Shown here: positions 34,497-43,401 of the stretch, in pieces
Position numbering within the stretch: position 1 is the stretch's first letter
Layout of the letters: the number at the start of each line of letters is the position of its first letter
From: Nanosynbacter sp963524495
Lineage (GTDB): Bacteria; Patescibacteriota; Saccharimonadia; Saccharimonadales; Saccharimonadaceae
Length of the DNA stretch: 64,000 nt
NCBI GenBank assembly: GCA_046846435.1
Contig: CP128407.1
Span: forward strand, 496,001 to 560,000
Direction: 5' to 3'
The notes under the pieces: model-generated
What the model was told of the DNA's origin: nothing
Database searches by the model: none
The model's input: only the letters and a program-made list of their open reading frames with translations
Made by a program: the position numbers and the translations under genes

Positions 34497-35234
34497 TCAC
34501 CCGCGCATCATTGTTACCACTGCAGTCCGGCCCGTTGTATCACCCTGAGCATGCGAAAAATAATGCGGATCGGTCATAGTGTTAATTGGTGAGATATGAA
34601 TATTGCTCGGCGGTACGCCTGCTCTTTGGCAAATAGAAGCGTTGTACCCCTGCATATCTAAATAGTAGCCGTCGTGGTGTTTTTTATAAAATGGCTGCCA
34701 CACCGGATCAGTTGCCTGATCAAAGTATTTCATTACATAGGTTGATTGTTGTGCACTCGGACTCATCCACACGATAATGTCTTCGGGTTTTGATCCTTCG
34801 TGGATAAATTTTTCAACCATCCGCTGCATCAAATTTGCCACCGTCGAATGCCGCCCCAAATGAAGTAATGCCAATAGTCCCTTGATCGCATCATACATCA
34901 CTACAGCGATACAGTCAGCTTCAGTCAGCATTAGCGCCACGCCCGGTGTACGCGTGACCAGTGCATCCGCTACTGCATCCGGAGTATGCCGCGCTGTAGC
35001 TGCCGCATCTACTTCAACGATACAATCATAGCGCCGACCCGTTAGGTAAAGCACGCCCATGAACACCACATCTTCATATGGCACGGCTAGTTGCTGGCAA
35101 AACTTTCGCCGATTAGCAACTACTTGTGGGGCGTGCCTGCTAGCTGAACGATCGAGCATGGTCCCATCTGATCGTGACGACATTGCCACAAGCAGACTAT
35201 CGTCAAAACATGTCGGCTGATCTGCCGCAATCAT
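34497..35234 (-). CDS. YfiH/PgeF-type polyphenol oxidase (LACC1-like)
   Basis: 245 residues from the ATG at 35234, which overlaps the rsmA stop by 4 bp. LTEADCIAVVMYDAIKGLLALLHLGRHS holds the zinc Cys and one His; the C-terminal HYFSHAQGDTTGRTAVV is the FSxRRxxxxGR region. The first His of the usual metal triad (NQVHG) seems missing (VFMGVLYLTG), and GWRG has become GRHS. Family members clean up mis-made peptidoglycan precursors or act as purine nucleoside phosphorylases; with these changes activity is uncertain. Confidence 0.8.
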   Translation of the reverse strand: MIAADQPTCFDDSLLVAMSSRSDGTMLDRSASRHAPQVVANRRKFCQQLAVPYEDVVFMGVLYLTGRRYDCIVEVDAAATARHTPDAVADALVTRTPGVALMLTEADCIAVVMYDAIKGLLALLHLGRHSTVANLMQRMVEKFIHEGSKPEDIIVWMSPSAQQSTYVMKYFDQATDPVWQPFYKKHHDGYYLDMQGYNASICQRAGVPPSNIHISPINTMTDPHYFSHAQGDTTGRTAVVTMMRG

Positions 35235-36019
35235 TGCGCCCGCCATTCTCTGAGCAGCCGCCGCCAGTCGTCAATCGCCAAATCTTCGGCACGGACATCG
35301 GGTGAAATGTCAGCCTTTTTTAGTAACTGTTCGGCGGCACTTTTGCTGATACCCAGTCCACCGCTCAGACTAGAGCGTAGTTTCTTACGCTTGGCTGAAA
35401 AACCAGCTTTGACAACACGGAAAAAATCTTTTTGGTCTTCATGATTGACTAGCGGCTCGGTGCGAGTCTTCAATACCACCACTTGCGAATCAACTTTTGG
35501 CGGCGGCGTAAAAAACTGCCGTGGCACTTCAATGTCTAGTTCTACCTGGGCAAATAGCTGCGCGCTAACCGCTAAAATGCTCATTTCACCAGGCTCCGCT
35601 ACGATCCGCTGGGCAACTTCTTTTTGTACCAGCAGTACCGCCAAACTCGGCTTATTTTCTGCCGTCATTAGTTTTTCGACAATTTTGCTGGTGATATAGT
35701 ATGGCACATTGGCGACTACTTTATAGCCAGCCGGCAACTGCTTCAGATCAAACTGCAAAATATCTTCGTTAATCACTTCCAGGTTTTTACCAGGAAACTG
35801 CCCCGGTAACTTGCGCGCCAAATCCGCGTCAAATTCTACCGCCACCACCCGCCCGGCTCGCGCCAATAACCGACTGGTCAAGGTGCCAAGTCCTGGCCCA
35901 ATTTCCAAAACCACATCATCTTCACCAAGTTCCGCTGCCTCGGCAATTTCCGCCAGTATCTCTGGGTCGCGCAGCCAATGCTGGCCTAACTCTTTTTTCG
36001 GCCCACGCGCTGACGCCAT
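35231..36019 (-). CDS. rsmA: 16S rRNA (adenine-1518/1519 dimethyl) transferase
   Basis: 262 residues. GQHWLRDPEIL start, VLEIGPGLGTLTSRLLARA (SAM motif I), NEDILQFDL and VANVPYYITS (catalytic NxPY, about residue 105) are intact. Dimethylates two adenines near the 3' end of 16S rRNA. GGAGAT site; begins directly after the upstream Rpf-like gene. Confidence 0.96.
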   Translation of the reverse strand: MASARGPKKELGQHWLRDPEILAEIAEAAELGEDDVVLEIGPGLGTLTSRLLARAGRVVAVEFDADLARKLPGQFPGKNLEVINEDILQFDLKQLPAGYKVVANVPYYITSKIVEKLMTAENKPSLAVLLVQKEVAQRIVAEPGEMSILAVSAQLFAQVELDIEVPRQFFTPPPKVDSQVVVLKTRTEPLVNHEDQKDFFRVVKAGFSAKRKKLRSSLSGGLGISKSAAEQLLKKADISPDVRAEDLAIDDWRRLLREWRAQ

Positions 36020-37081
36020 CTAACGTCCATCTCCGTTCGTCCAATCAGTCGCTAGATCAAACCCATGTGGATGCCGCGTCGCAAACCCGCCGGTATCATA
36101 CACTTTGCCAGGACCCATGCTGGTTTCCACCACCGAACAGCGCGGATAATTACCATAATTTGCCGCCACCAAAATATAACCGTCCTTGTCCACTTTGGCA
36201 CCATCTGCCCGCACGGTATAACCACCACCGCCGCACGCATTGATGACGACATTCATTGGCAGGTCATAATAAGTTTCACGGTGCGCCACGCCGCGCGAAT
36301 CAGTAAAGATATGCGCACCCTTCGACTTCGTCAGTGGATTTTTTGGCTTGGTGCCGATCACTTCGATTTGCTTTTTAGGTTGTTTGCTGATACTGCTACT
36401 TATTTCCTTACGGCTGATCTCAACACCGCGCTCGGCCTGGGCCTGGTAAGTCACGGTACGAATACCCTTTTCGCCCAGCTGCTTAATTTCCTTGAAACCA
36501 ATCGGCTGATTCGCATCCTTGATCTGCTCCACTGGGAAGTTAATGTCAACCTCCTCGGTCACGGTTCGCAGTGGCGCACGAGTAATGTTCATCAGCACGT
36601 TTGTCCCATCCAGCAGCATATTATCGCTCGTCATAAATTCAACCCTATCCTCGACATATAGCGTGATCCCCGCCGCTTTGGCGATTCGCTGCGGCGTCTG
36701 CTCCGCTGTGGTAATATGTAAGCGCCGCGAACCATCAATGACCGTTACCGGCCGAGCCCGAAAAATTGTCACCGTAAATGTTGTTCCTGTCAGCTCCATA
36801 TCAATGTCTGGCTTAACAACGTCACGCCGCTCATCAACCGTTACCCGCGCCAACCGTAACGCCTGGCGTACGGTGCGTGCTCGGGTCATGATCGTCTGCT
36901 CGCGGCCGCGGTCGCGAATCGTCACCAGCCGCTCCGCTGACGACTGGGCATGATTATCTTGTGCTTGGACAGGCTGAGATAGCAGTAAGCCAACCGTACC
37001 AGCCACGAAAGCCATGAAGCAGCCCAGCAGAACAACCGGCCGCCAACCTTTCTCTATGTGCCATTTCCACCAGTTCATCAT
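36020..37081 (-). CDS. Rpf-like cell-wall protein: DUF348, G5 and 3D domains
   Basis: 353 residues. Signal/membrane segment (16-40, then PVQAQ), DUF348 (about 50-165), G5 domain (about 168-245) and a C-terminal 3D domain (NACGGGGY..., VVETSMGPGKVYDTGGFATRHPHGFDLATDW, cited in parts). The 3D domain forms the catalytic end of RpfB/YabE-like and MltA-like murein hydrolases. It is a paralogue of the next gene upstream. The TGGTATAAT -10 (37110-37115) lies 28 bp before the ATG. Confidence 0.87.
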   Translation of the reverse strand: MMNWWKWHIEKGWRPVVLLGCFMAFVAGTVGLLLSQPVQAQDNHAQSSAERLVTIRDRGREQTIMTRARTVRQALRLARVTVDERRDVVKPDIDMELTGTTFTVTIFRARPVTVIDGSRRLHITTAEQTPQRIAKAAGITLYVEDRVEFMTSDNMLLDGTNVLMNITRAPLRTVTEEVDINFPVEQIKDANQPIGFKEIKQLGEKGIRTVTYQAQAERGVEISRKEISSSISKQPKKQIEVIGTKPKNPLTKSKGAHIFTDSRGVAHRETYYDLPMNVVINACGGGGYTVRADGAKVDKDGYILVAANYGNYPRCSVVETSMGPGKVYDTGGFATRHPHGFDLATDWTNGDGR

Positions 37082-37135
37082 TCTGCTCTAATACCTAATT
37101 AACGGACGTATTATACCACATTTATCTAATAATTA

Positions 37136-38335
37136 CTAGTACCACCCTCTGGCTTTACTGTGTGCCACTGCCTTCTCCCATGAGCCGTATCGCTTCATCA
37201 CGTAACCATGCATCCAATTCAGCGAATCAACTGGGTTGAGCGGATTTCCTGGCACTTTACTACATGGCAACGCCTGTGCGAGACCGCAGGCGCCACTCCG
37301 GCTGCGAGCGTTTGGATTCCAGCCGCTTTCTTTCTGCACCAGCCACTCGGCATAACCCCATTGGTCACGCGGGACGTTTGACGAAGATAGCCACTGATCT
37401 TTATTGCCACCGCCAGTATATGGCATAGCGGCATTCTTCGTACCGATAATTTCAACTTGTTTTTTAGGCTGTTTTGTTACTTGGCTAGCAATCTCCCAAC
37501 GGCTCACCTCCTTGCCATTTTGCACCTCAATCTCATAAGTCACCATCCGCCGACCCTTTTCGCCCGCTTCTTTCACCTCCTTGTGGCCCGTCTCGCGATT
37601 GGCATCCCGTACTGTCTCAATCGGAAAAGCGACATCTTCATCAGTTGTAATCGTCTGCTTACCGTTGCGCCAAACATCCAGCCGCATACCACTAGTAATC
37701 GGCGCCTCGAGCGGCATTGATACCGTATCGTTACTGGCTAGTTGGACATGCTTTTCCTTGAGTAGCGCGCCGACGGTTTTCGCGTGAGTGCGCACTTCAG
37801 CCAGAGACCCGTAGAGATTGAGCTGGAGTGGCGTCGCGCGCTTGATGGTCAAGACTACATTCGTGCCGCTGGCAACCACGTTTTCGGCGGCATGAATATC
37901 GACGATGTCTTCGCTATAGAGTTTGATCCCCGCCGCTTTGGCAATCGCCGCCGGGGTTTGCTCCGCCGTGGTTAGCCGAATACGCGCCCGGCCATCGACT
38001 ACCGTTACCGGCCGAGCCCGAAAAATATTGACGTTATATGAACTAGCGACCAGCTCTTCATCAAGTGCTGGCTCCACTACATCTCGCCGCTCGTCAACCT
38101 CAATCCGCGCCGCCTTCAGTGCCCCGCGCACCGTTTTTGCCCGAGTGATAATTGTTTTCTCGACTCCCTTATCATAGACACTCATCAGACGCTGGCCGTC
38201 GCTCCGTGATGGATGCTCGGTACCCTGCGCCAGTGCAGCATCCGCCAGCTGTATCAATGTCACTCCAAGCACGAGCAAACCGATCAAGAGAAAAATCTTC
38301 TTTGAGTGGTAGCGAATCGATAAACTCTTTTCCAT
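37136..38335 (-). CDS. Rpf-like cell-wall protein: DUF348 domains, G5 and transglycosylase-like end
   Basis: 399 residues from the ATG at 38335; a GTG at 38359 is possible. Membrane segment (14-37), two DUF348 stretches (about 50-160 and 170-230), G5 (about 235-310), and a C-terminal lysozyme-like domain: WLVQKESGWNPNARSRSGACGLAQALP, with the catalytic Glu in KESGWN, and YGSWEKAVAHSKARGWY (cited in parts). It should cut peptidoglycan, its own or its host's. The N-terminal two thirds align with the 3D-domain gene downstream, so the pair arose by duplication and end swapping. The -10 is TGATATACT. Confidence 0.87.
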   Translation of the reverse strand: MEKSLSIRYHSKKIFLLIGLLVLGVTLIQLADAALAQGTEHPSRSDGQRLMSVYDKGVEKTIITRAKTVRGALKAARIEVDERRDVVEPALDEELVASSYNVNIFRARPVTVVDGRARIRLTTAEQTPAAIAKAAGIKLYSEDIVDIHAAENVVASGTNVVLTIKRATPLQLNLYGSLAEVRTHAKTVGALLKEKHVQLASNDTVSMPLEAPITSGMRLDVWRNGKQTITTDEDVAFPIETVRDANRETGHKEVKEAGEKGRRMVTYEIEVQNGKEVSRWEIASQVTKQPKKQVEIIGTKNAAMPYTGGGNKDQWLSSSNVPRDQWGYAEWLVQKESGWNPNARSRSGACGLAQALPCSKVPGNPLNPVDSLNWMHGYVMKRYGSWEKAVAHSKARGWY

Positions 38336-38377
38336 AATCTCGCTCGTGGATAGCGCCACAAACTACTATGTAGTATA

Positions 38378-40477
38378 TCAAATTTTCTCTAATCTGGCGA
38401 ATTCTACATTAAGCTTCTTCGTATTACCGTCATCAAATTGTACCGTCACCGCCATGCCATCAACGTCCACCACCTCGCCCGCACCAAATTGTAGGCTTCG
38501 CACCCGATCACCCATCTCTAGACCTACATCATCAGCATAAAACACGTCATCAACTGGCGGCGCAGCAGGCGCATCCAAACCACCGCTCATCAGCCCCATT
38601 TCATCGAGAAATCGCGACGGCAGATTATAGCCAATCTGACCAAACTGCGTCCGTGAACTAGCACAGGTCACAAACAGCACCTCTCGGGCCCGCGTTATCC
38701 CCACGTAGCAGAGGCGGCGCTCCTCCTCAACATCATCCGCTTTGCCACTGTCAAATACCCGTGCGTGCGGCAAGATCCCCTCCTCCAAGCCAGTCATAAA
38801 CACCACCGGAAACTCCAAGCCCTTCGCGGCGTGCAACGTCATCAAGGTTACTTCCTGGTCCGCTTGGTCATCGCTTGACGACATCAACGCCATATCTTCG
38901 AGAAATGTCGACACGTCAGCATAGGCGCGCGCCTCAGCCACCAAAACGCCGAGGTTCTCCAGCCGCTCTTCAGCCTGCACACTGCCGTCATTCACTGCCT
39001 CGCCGTAGCTGGTCTGCTCAATAATTTGTTCAATCACCTCAGCCGGTGCGCTGTTAAGCAATTGTTGTAATTTCTGCAGCAATTGACCGAATGCCTGTAG
39101 CGACCGCCTGGCACGAGTCGTCAACTCTGTAGCCTCATCAACCGCCACTAGCCCCTCAATAATATTCCGACCCGACTGATCGGTCCAGTCGAGAAATTTC
39201 GCCACGCTCACTGCACCGATACCGCGCTTTGGCAGGTTAACGATCCGCGTGAAACTAACGCGGTCACTGGGTTGATATAATAACCGGAGATACGCCAGTA
39301 CGTCCTTGACGACTGCTCGATCCAGAAACCGCAGACCGCCCACAATCTTATACGGGATGTGCCGTTGACGCAGCGCGCGCTCTATGGCGTAACTCTGGGC
39401 GTTGGTGCGGTACAGTACTGCTATGTCGCTATAGGCTCGGCCCATCCTGGCCTGGCGATGAATTTCGTCAGCCACTGCTTGTGTCTCCTCGGCCTCGCTG
39501 TACAGTTGCCACAATTGCGGTGTCACCCCGCCAACCGCTTCTGTCCACAGGTTCTTGTCGGTGCGCTGGGTGTTATGTTGGATTAAGTTATTTGCCACCG
39601 TTAAAATCGCACCTGTTGAGCGATAGTTTTGCTCTAGTTTAATCACTGCCGCACCCGGAAAGTCACGCTCAAAATGAAGAATATTGGTATAATCTGCGCC
39701 GCGAAAACTATAAATTGATTGCGCATCATCACCGACCACACAGAGGTTGCGCTCTGGACCGACTAGCAGCTTGATCAGTGCGTACTGCACCGCATTAGTA
39801 TCCTGATACTCGTCGATGAGAATGTGGCGAAACTGTTGCTGCCATTTGTGACGGATATCAGGCGAGGAGCGCAGTAGCTCCACCGCTTTAAGCAGTAAAT
39901 CATCAAAATCGAGCGCCCCAGCCCGGTGCATAGCGGTCTCGTACGCAGCAAACAATTCAGCAATTGTCTGTTTGATGGGGCCGACCGCCTGCATCATATA
40001 CTCATCGGGTGAAAGCATGTCATTTTTTGCCGCAGAAATAGCCGCAGCAATGCGGCGCGGCTTGATGTCGCGATCAGTCAGCCCACGCGATTTCATCAAC
40101 TGTTTGATCAGACCCAGCCGATCATCTTCATCATAAATAATAAAATTACGACCGAGGCCAATCGACGCTCCGTCCATCCGTAGTAGTCGCACACAAATAC
40201 TATGAAATGTCCCCATCCACGGCATGAAGCGTCGATCCGAGGCGTCTTCACCCAGCATATCAGCCAAGCGCTGGCGCATCTCTCGAGCAGCTTTGTTGGT
40301 GAAGGTCACCGCCAAGATGCGGCTGGGAAAAATCCCTTGCTGGCTGATCAGATAGGCGATGCGATGCGTTAAGGTTTTTGTCTTACCGCTCCCCGCTCCC
40401 GCCAAAATAAGCAGCGGCCCGCCATCATGCTGGACGGCTCGCCGCTGTTCAGGATTGAGCTCAGATAGAATGTCCAT
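38378..40477 (-). CDS. pcrA: UvrD/PcrA-type DNA helicase
   Basis: 699 residues, superfamily 1A. Walker A LAGAGSGKTKTL, LAVTFTNKAAREMRQR, IDEYQDTNAVQYAL (motif II), VGDDAQSIYSFRGAD (III), EQNYRS (IV), VTLMTLHAAKGLEFPVVF (V) and EERRLCYVGITRA (VI) are all present. A Tudor-like C-terminal piece (GDRVRSLQFGAGEVVDVDG) binds RNA polymerase in PcrA. Works in repair and clearing of replication forks. The start shares a base with the upstream stop (TAATG). Confidence 0.95.
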   Translation of the reverse strand: MDILSELNPEQRRAVQHDGGPLLILAGAGSGKTKTLTHRIAYLISQQGIFPSRILAVTFTNKAAREMRQRLADMLGEDASDRRFMPWMGTFHSICVRLLRMDGASIGLGRNFIIYDEDDRLGLIKQLMKSRGLTDRDIKPRRIAAAISAAKNDMLSPDEYMMQAVGPIKQTIAELFAAYETAMHRAGALDFDDLLLKAVELLRSSPDIRHKWQQQFRHILIDEYQDTNAVQYALIKLLVGPERNLCVVGDDAQSIYSFRGADYTNILHFERDFPGAAVIKLEQNYRSTGAILTVANNLIQHNTQRTDKNLWTEAVGGVTPQLWQLYSEAEETQAVADEIHRQARMGRAYSDIAVLYRTNAQSYAIERALRQRHIPYKIVGGLRFLDRAVVKDVLAYLRLLYQPSDRVSFTRIVNLPKRGIGAVSVAKFLDWTDQSGRNIIEGLVAVDEATELTTRARRSLQAFGQLLQKLQQLLNSAPAEVIEQIIEQTSYGEAVNDGSVQAEERLENLGVLVAEARAYADVSTFLEDMALMSSSDDQADQEVTLMTLHAAKGLEFPVVFMTGLEEGILPHARVFDSGKADDVEEERRLCYVGITRAREVLFVTCASSRTQFGQIGYNLPSRFLDEMGLMSGGLDAPAAPPVDDVFYADDVGLEMGDRVRSLQFGAGEVVDVDGMAVTVQFDDGNTKKLNVEFARLEKI

Positions 40478-42612
40478 TACTTATAGTATAGCAGGAAAAA
40501 GTACGCTGCCGCACCGCCGCCAACGCCGATAAGGGCAAAAAGAATGATCAATAGAATCGTCCCGATGCCGGATTTTTTCTTATCAGGCTGAAGTGCTTCC
40601 CCGCTGGCTGGCTGGCTGGCTGCCGCATCAAACATTGGCTCTGGATCTGGTGCGATCTCGTCACCGGCGGTGTATTGCTGAGGAATATCGCCCGGAGTGT
40701 GCGGTCGACGTGGCGTCTCATCAACTGTCTCAGCGTCACTTTCGTCCATCGACTCAATCGCCATCAGCTCACTGTCTAGCTCCGATGTATCAGCGGCGGA
40801 CTGCTTGGACGAAGCGCCTACCGATGTAGCATCTGCGTCGAGTTGCTCACTGACCTCGCTGGCCTCAATTTCATCAATGGTCGCCTCAAGGCTCGTACGA
40901 TCAGCAGCAATGTCGGTATCGGCCGCCTCATCATGGTGTTCTACTACCTCGTCTCCGGCTTCCGCATCCGTCACCAGACGATCATCATCGGCCGTTAATT
41001 CATCCATGGTTAGTCCTTCACTATCAGCCGCCTTAGCCGGAGCGTCCTCTGCCAGTAAGCCCTCCTCGATAAAGGCACTGTCGGTACTGGCCTCAGCTTC
41101 ACTGGCCATCGACTCATAATCAGGCACGTCCTTGGTATTGAGCGACACATTGTCTGACGTCAGACCTTCAGCTACGTGCGATGGATCGGGCTGCAGAACG
41201 AGGCGTGGGGGTCGGCGCTTAATCTCGCGATCAGCTGCCAGTGAGTGAGCGGTGTTATCATCCGCCATCATATCGCTTGACGCGTCCTCGGCATCTTCAG
41301 TCATGTTAACACCTTGCTGGCCGTTATTACCAGTCCGACTGGACAGATACGAGCCAGTCGGCTGAAGCGTCACGCCAGTGCGCGGCTGAGAAACGCTAGG
41401 CCCGCGCATGACAGACGATGGGTGCACAACGTCCATGAAACGGCCAGACGGTCGACGCGAAATAGCTGGTGAGGGAGCGACAGTTGACTCGTTACCGCGT
41501 TCCGTATCCGAGGAATCGTCAGTTGGTTTTGCTGCTGACGTATCGGCTGCCTTGTCCTGTGGCGCGTCTGGGGCGGGCTGGTCATTCGCCTTTTTATCTG
41601 GTGTTTTGATATCTGGAAATACCACAGCTGGTTTAGCCTCCGAGGCGGCATGTGGAAATCCATTGGCTTCCGTCGACGGTGAAGTCGTCTCCTCAGTAGA
41701 TGATTTTTGTGGCAAAGCCGGTGATTCAGTCCGTGACTTATCTTGTGGCTTATCATTATTAGACTCCGAGGTTGTTGGCTGAGTCGGTAGTTCTGGTGTC
41801 GAGGTAGGCGACGGCGAGACAGGCGACGAGGTTGTCTTGAACGACGGTATCGGCTCAAGCGTCAGCTTCGAGACAGGCTTTGGCGCTGGCTTTGTAACAG
41901 AAATCGGGACAGCAGTCGGCGTCAGTGTTGCTGCAGCCGCTGGCGGCGCACTTGGAGTGTTTGATGAGGCTGATGATTGTGTTGTCTTGGCCGGGGATGG
42001 CGGCTTGCTTGTATCGTCACTCGTTGGCTCGGATGCGGGTACGGTTGCTATGGCTGAAGCTGGAGATGGAGATGGAGCTGCAGGTGCAGACACGGGCGTC
42101 GACGGCGGTGCTGGCGTCGCTGTTGGTGTAGCAGTCGGCGACGAAGGCGTTAGTGGCTTGATGGTCAATGGCGGAATCGGCGTTGATGGCGTGGTGGCAG
42201 GTGACGGTGAGGTTGACGAAGCAGGGGCCACTGGTGTTACCGACGAAGACAGCGACGGCTGCATCGACGTCGGTTCCGGCTTCTCAATCGGTTGTGGGGC
42301 GGCAGCCACTGGTGCGCTCGGCGGCGTCGACAATGACACCGTAGGCTGCGGCGCAACTGGCTGGGGTTGAGGGCTTGGCGGCGTGACCGGAGATGTCGCT
42401 ACTGGCTTAGGCTGAGAAGCGGAGGCGCTAGGTTGACCAGGTTCAGGCGACGACACGTTCACCGCATCTTCAGTGGCGCTAGTCGCAGATGTTGTCGATG
42501 TCGCCACGTCCGCATCAACATCAGCCGCCTGCTGAGCCGCTTCTTTTTCTGCCCGTTTTTGCATTAGTGACGTCACTGCCCGATCAAGTTCGTCAAAATC
42601 AATGTCTGACAT
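40477..42612 (-). CDS. Long disordered Pro/Ser/Thr/Ala-rich protein with C-terminal membrane anchor
   Basis: 711 residues. Residues 1-30 form a charged helix (DFDELDRAVTSLMQKRAEKE); about 35-390 is a low-complexity Pro/Ser/Thr/Ala stretch; about 390-680 is acidic, rich in Asp, Glu, Ala and Ser; one membrane helix at about 686-707 ends the protein. There is no signal peptide, so the long part is probably cytoplasmic (tail-anchored), unless it is exported in a way not visible here. The function is unknown. AGGGGGG site; tpiA is 8 bp upstream, pcrA overlaps downstream. Confidence 0.7.
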   Translation of the reverse strand: MSDIDFDELDRAVTSLMQKRAEKEAAQQAADVDADVATSTTSATSATEDAVNVSSPEPGQPSASASQPKPVATSPVTPPSPQPQPVAPQPTVSLSTPPSAPVAAAPQPIEKPEPTSMQPSLSSSVTPVAPASSTSPSPATTPSTPIPPLTIKPLTPSSPTATPTATPAPPSTPVSAPAAPSPSPASAIATVPASEPTSDDTSKPPSPAKTTQSSASSNTPSAPPAAAATLTPTAVPISVTKPAPKPVSKLTLEPIPSFKTTSSPVSPSPTSTPELPTQPTTSESNNDKPQDKSRTESPALPQKSSTEETTSPSTEANGFPHAASEAKPAVVFPDIKTPDKKANDQPAPDAPQDKAADTSAAKPTDDSSDTERGNESTVAPSPAISRRPSGRFMDVVHPSSVMRGPSVSQPRTGVTLQPTGSYLSSRTGNNGQQGVNMTEDAEDASSDMMADDNTAHSLAADREIKRRPPRLVLQPDPSHVAEGLTSDNVSLNTKDVPDYESMASEAEASTDSAFIEEGLLAEDAPAKAADSEGLTMDELTADDDRLVTDAEAGDEVVEHHDEAADTDIAADRTSLEATIDEIEASEVSEQLDADATSVGASSKQSAADTSELDSELMAIESMDESDAETVDETPRRPHTPGDIPQQYTAGDEIAPDPEPMFDAAASQPASGEALQPDKKKSGIGTILLIILFALIGVGGGAAAYFFLLYYK

Positions 42613-42620
42613 AAGCCCCC

Positions 42621-43382
42621 CTATTCCTTATGCGCCTTTTTTACTATCTCCGTAAATTGATATGCGTCCAGACTTGCTCCGCCGATCAGTAGTCCATCAA
42701 GTCCTGCCACCGCGAGGTAATCACCGGCGTTGTCAACCGAAACACTGCCGCCATACACCACGCGTACCGTCTCGGCTGCTTCTTTGCCAAATAAATGCGT
42801 AATTTGCTGGCGAATCACCTTGAGCGCCTTGGCAAGGTCACTCGGCTGCGCATACTCGCCGCTACCGATCGCCCAGACCGGCTCGTAGGCGATTACCACA
42901 TGATCTATTTCCTCGGCCGTTATATTTGCGAGACCGTTTACAATCTGATCCTGGAGTACCTCACGCGTTTCGCCTAGCGTCCGCTCGTGCGCCGTTTCGC
43001 CAATACAGAGAATCGGTTGCAGTCGATTGCGCAGCGCTGCCTGTACCTTGAAACGAATATCCTTGTCGCTCTCCATAAATATATGTCGCCGCTCGGAGTG
43101 ACCAATAATGACATAATCAACCATACCGTGCAAATGCGATGCTGGCACTTCGCCGGTGTACGGACCGTGATCGCGCCAGTAGCAATTTTGAGCAGCGAGC
43201 TTGACGATCCGACGCTTGACCTGCAAGCTTAAGCTCTGCAAGGTCAACATCGTTGGCGCCACCACCACCTCGACGTCACGACGCACTGGCAGCTGCTCCA
43301 TGAGTTTATGTAAATACAAACTGGCCTCATGCATGGTGAGGTTCATCTTCCAGTTGCCGATAATGAGTGTTTTTCGCGTCAT
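42621..43382 (-). CDS. tpiA: Triosephosphate isomerase
   Basis: 253 residues. GNWKMNL with the catalytic Lys, VIIGHSERRH with the catalytic His, and VIAYEPVWAIGSG with the catalytic Glu (about 170) are intact, as is the VVYGGSVSVDNAGDYL loop. It interconverts dihydroxyacetone phosphate and glyceraldehyde 3-phosphate. Part of the pyk-pgk-tpiA run. Confidence 0.96.
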   Translation of the reverse strand: MTRKTLIIGNWKMNLTMHEASLYLHKLMEQLPVRRDVEVVVAPTMLTLQSLSLQVKRRIVKLAAQNCYWRDHGPYTGEVPASHLHGMVDYVIIGHSERRHIFMESDKDIRFKVQAALRNRLQPILCIGETAHERTLGETREVLQDQIVNGLANITAEEIDHVVIAYEPVWAIGSGEYAQPSDLAKALKVIRQQITHLFGKEAAETVRVVYGGSVSVDNAGDYLAVAGLDGLLIGGASLDAYQFTEIVKKAHKE

Positions 43383-43401
43383 AATGCTTATGCTTAGTGT
43401 A

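Noticed and set aside
41837..42370. Gly/Ala/Val/Asp-rich open frame opposite the disordered protein
   Set aside because: A by-product of the low-complexity codons on the other strand.
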